Below are positions 62,206 through 64,000 of a stretch of DNA of 64,000 nucleotides, in pieces. Source of the stretch: Rugosimonospora acidiphila (GTDB lineage: Bacteria > Actinomycetota > Actinomycetes > Mycobacteriales > Micromonosporaceae); contig NZ_BAABJQ010000016.1 of the NCBI RefSeq assembly GCF_039543385.1, positions 1-64,000 of the forward strand, given 5' to 3'. The notes under the pieces were generated by a model, which was not told where the DNA came from, ran no database searches, and worked only from the letters and a program-made list of their open reading frames with translations. Numbering within the stretch: the first letter of the stretch is position 1; each line of letters opens with the position of its first letter. The position numbers and the translations under genes were made by a program.

Positions 62206-63438
62206 TCAGCCGAAACAGCGGGGCGCCGCGGCCGGGCTGCCGGCACAGTTGGTGGGCCGGTTGCCGGTGATGGTCGACCGGACATCCACCGCCACGTTGG
62301 GGACGTCGGTGAAGATCCCGCCGGGCGCCACCGCCGAACTGTTGTCGCTGACCCGGGTGTTCGCCAGCGCCAGCGTGCCACCCTCATTGACCAGGCCGCC
62401 GCCGACACCGGAGGCATGGTTGCCAGTCACCTCGGTGTCGCGCAGGTTGACCGTGGCGTGGTCGTCGATGAGCCCGCCGGCCGGGCCGCCGCTGGTGTTG
62501 TCGGCGATGGAGCTGCCGATGATGGTGATCGTCGCCGCGGGGCCGATGTTCAGGCCGCCGCCGGCCAGCATGTTCACCCCGTCGCTGACGTTGTGGCTGA
62601 TCGTGCTGTCGCTGATCGAGGCGGTGGCGCGGATGCCGAGCGCGATGCCGCCACCGACGCCGACGGCATGGTTGCCCGTGACGGTGGTGTGCTCGACGAC
62701 CATGCGGGCGAAGTTCTCGATCCCTCCCCCGCCGTCGGAGGAGTTGCCGGTGACGGTCGAGTCGCTGATGCGCAGGCTGCCCCCGTTCTGGATGGCGCCG
62801 CCGAAGAAGTCGGAACGGTTGCCGGCGAGCGTGCTGCGGTTGAGCTCGGCGGTTCCGCCCCGGCGGATCACGATCGCGCCGCCGTCGCGCGCGGGGAAGG
62901 CCAGGCCATTGGTGAGCGTGACGTCGTTGAGGGTCAGGTCGCCACCCAACGAGACGTCGAAGAACCGGAACGGGTCCGCCCCGGCCGCCCGCGTGATCGT
63001 GGCGCCGTTGCCGTTGACGACGATCCGCTGCGCGATCGGCGGCAGCCCGTTCCCGCCCTGGTTGGCCGTCAGCGTGTACGTGCACCCGCTGGCCAGCGAC
63101 AGCGTGTCGCCCTGGCGCCCGTTGGCCAGCGTGATCGCCCGGATCAGCGCGTCCGGGTCGCAGGCCACCGGCGTACCGGTGCCCGGACCGCCGGTGGCTC
63201 CGCTGCCCGTGGCGCCGCTGCCCGTGGCGCCCGTGCTCGCGCCGTCCGGGCCGCTCGCGGCGGCCAGTGCCGCCGGGCTCGGCTCGGGCGCACCGGCCAG
63301 GCGATCCAGGGCGGCCAACCCGCCGACGCCGGCGACCAGGCTCCCGGCCATCAGACCCCGGACCAGCGCCCACCCGACCGGGTGGCGCCGCCGCGCTCCG
63401 GGCCAGCCGCCCAAGCCGCGCCTCTCATCCTGGGACAT
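62206..63438 (-). CDS. Membrane-anchored right-handed beta-helix protein
   Basis: 410 aa, GGAG SD. One N-terminal TM helix (ALVRGLMAGSLVAGVGGLAA), an Ala/Gly/Thr linker with GATGSGATG repeats, then polymorphic-outer-membrane-type repeats (GGAIVIRRGGTAELNRSTLA, GGGIENFARMVVEHTTV, GGGIALGIRATASISDSTI, GGGLNIGPAATITI). Two early Cys (VACDPD, LASGCTY) probably form a disulphide. The surface-exposed beta-helix suggests adhesion or carbohydrate contact. Confidence 0.88.
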   Translation of the reverse strand: MSQDERRGLGGWPGARRRHPVGWALVRGLMAGSLVAGVGGLAALDRLAGAPEPSPAALAAASGPDGASTGATGSGATGSGATGGPGTGTPVACDPDALIRAITLANGRQGDTLSLASGCTYTLTANQGGNGLPPIAQRIVVNGNGATITRAAGADPFRFFDVSLGGDLTLNDVTLTNGLAFPARDGGAIVIRRGGTAELNRSTLAGNRSDFFGGAIQNGGSLRISDSTVTGNSSDGGGGIENFARMVVEHTTVTGNHAVGVGGGIALGIRATASISDSTISHNVSDGVNMLAGGGLNIGPAATITIIGSSIADNTSGGPAGGLIDDHATVNLRDTEVTGNHASGVGGGLVNEGGTLALANTRVSDNSSAVAPGGIFTDVPNVAVDVRSTITGNRPTNCAGSPAAAPRCFG

Positions 63439-63554
63439 CGGTGTCTCCGTCCTCGTCGATCAAAGTCCGGCCGGTACCGCCGGCCAGGCTGGCCGGTGCA
63501 CCACCGGTTCCCTTGCTCGACGGTAGGGGTGGAAGCGGCACAAGTAGCGTGAAA

Positions 63555-63598
63555 CACGAATAATTCGTGCATCAGGCGTAATCACGGTGAATCGTGAT
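63555..63598. promoter_or_regulatory. Two palindromes in the beta-helix/RHH gap
   Basis: CACGAATAATTCGTG (63555-63569, 7-bp perfect arms) and ATCACGGTGAATCGTGAT (63581-63598, 6-bp arms) share CACG/CGTG half-sites. They lie in an AT-richer stretch between divergent starts, the place for a dimeric regulator. Confidence 0.6.
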
Positions 63599-63639
63599 CC
63601 CGGGTCGGGTACCGGACCTGACATTGGCACGTCGGCACC

Positions 63640-63668
63640 GCGATAGTGGACGCTATCGCACGCTATCG
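63640..63668 (+). promoter_or_regulatory. Operator array upstream of the RHH gene
   Basis: GCGATAG (63640-63646) faces CTATCGC (63653-63659), and CGCTATCG occurs twice in direct order (63651-63658, 63661-63668). Half-sites spaced about 10 bp, ending 8 bp before the ATG, are as seen for autoregulated ribbon-helix-helix proteins. Confidence 0.65.
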
Positions 63669-63676
63669 TCGTGCCC

Positions 63677-64000
63677 ATGGCGTCTGAGAACGGGCCCGCC
63701 GAGAAGCTGGCCGCGCTGCTGGAAACGCTCAGTCCCGCCGACCGCCAGGAGATCTCGGCCTGGCTGCTCGGTCGGGTCGTGCGCAGGAGCTGGGCACTGG
63801 GGCCCGCACTGCACCGCGACCTGCTCGATCACCGCGACCTCGCCACCGGGCTGATCACCGGGGAGGGCAATCAACTGGTGAACATCCGGCTGCCCACCGA
63901 GCAGCACGAGCGGCTGCGCGGCTGGTGCAACGAGCACAGCTTCAGCATGGCGGCGGTGATCCGGGGCCTGGTCGAACGGTTCCTGGAGGAGCAGCAGCGC
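63677..64000 (+). CDS. Ribbon-helix-helix-type DNA-binding protein, 3' end beyond the window
   Basis: At least 108 aa with no stop before the edge. N-terminal helical part (EKLAALLETLSPADRQEISA) and a C-terminal segment NQLVNIRLPTEQHERLRGWC followed by SMAAVIRGLVERFLEE, which fits the beta strand plus two helices of CopG/RHH proteins. The half-site array directly upstream supports autoregulation. It could be the DNA-binding half of a toxin-antitoxin pair, with the partner outside the window. Confidence 0.75.
   Translation, partial: MASENGPAEKLAALLETLSPADRQEISAWLLGRVVRRSWALGPALHRDLLDHRDLATGLITGEGNQLVNIRLPTEQHERLRGWCNEHSFSMAAVIRGLVERFLEEQQR

Overview
The window comes from a high-GC actinomycete. 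Codon use is strongly GC3-biased, and it carries actinobacterial hallmark families: XRE-DUF5753/DUF397 pair, DUF1707, DUF3097, mabA/inhA-type FabG-FabI beside a [2Fe-2S] ferrochelatase, MoxR-DUF58-VWA, and sugar ABC systems without their own ATPase. Many genes have no Shine-Dalgarno (SD) but a TANNNT box 6-8 nt upstream of the start, as expected for leaderless transcripts. Family content suggests Micromonosporales, but that placement is only an inference. I see no rRNA, tRNA, CRISPR array, prophage or intact insertion sequence. Most of the window looks like chromosomal backbone with short accessory patches.

Layout. 0-6 kb: SDR/TetR divergent pair with a double operator, a P-loop nucleoside-kinase-like gene, a 68-aa helix-hairpin-helix-like protein, and a large caspase-like/KAP NTPase membrane protein. 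6-13.8 kb: Tat-exported bicovalent flavin oxidase, aldose 1-epimerase, an SMP-30-like gene split by an in-frame TGA, a pore-like membrane protein, LtrA, and a glutaredoxin-thioredoxin reductase fusion. 13.8-15.2 kb: a gene-poor patch with tandem repeats, two CebR-like palindromes and several strong hairpins. 15.2-26.8 kb: APH-type kinase, GNAT, Ser/Thr kinase, a Pro/Gly-rich membrane protein, a NarL/DesK two-component pair, DUF1707-SDR, a YdjM-like protein-amidohydrolase pair, a CoxG-like protein and NUDIX. 26.8-35.4 kb: a Pol I-like polymerase, a five-gene amino-sugar ABC/SIS/RpiR operon with a clear promoter-operator, and a class-III aminotransferase. 35.5-46 kb: the bld-type XRE/DUF397 pair with two adjacent TTA codons, a second TetR/SDR pair, leaderless argG, TrmH methyltransferase, NfeD-SPFH, a beta-lactamase-fold hydrolase and conserved actinobacterial unknowns. 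46-53.3 kb: an essential-type block, moxR-DUF58-VWA then fabG-fabI-hemH-HAD, in the gene order of the mycobacterial moxR1 to hemZ region. It is interrupted by an oppositely oriented leader hairpin, a 17-codon leader ORF and a 30-aa membrane peptide. 53.5-64 kb: small metabolic operons, asparagine synthetase, aminopeptidase P, a beta-helix surface protein and a ribbon-helix-helix regulator that runs off the window.

The points most worth follow-up are the 49.8 kb SD-sequestering leader and micro-membrane protein, the caspase/KAP protein that keeps its His but appears to have lost its Cys, the structured orphan region at 14.8-15.2 kb, and the in-frame TGA at 9.59 kb.
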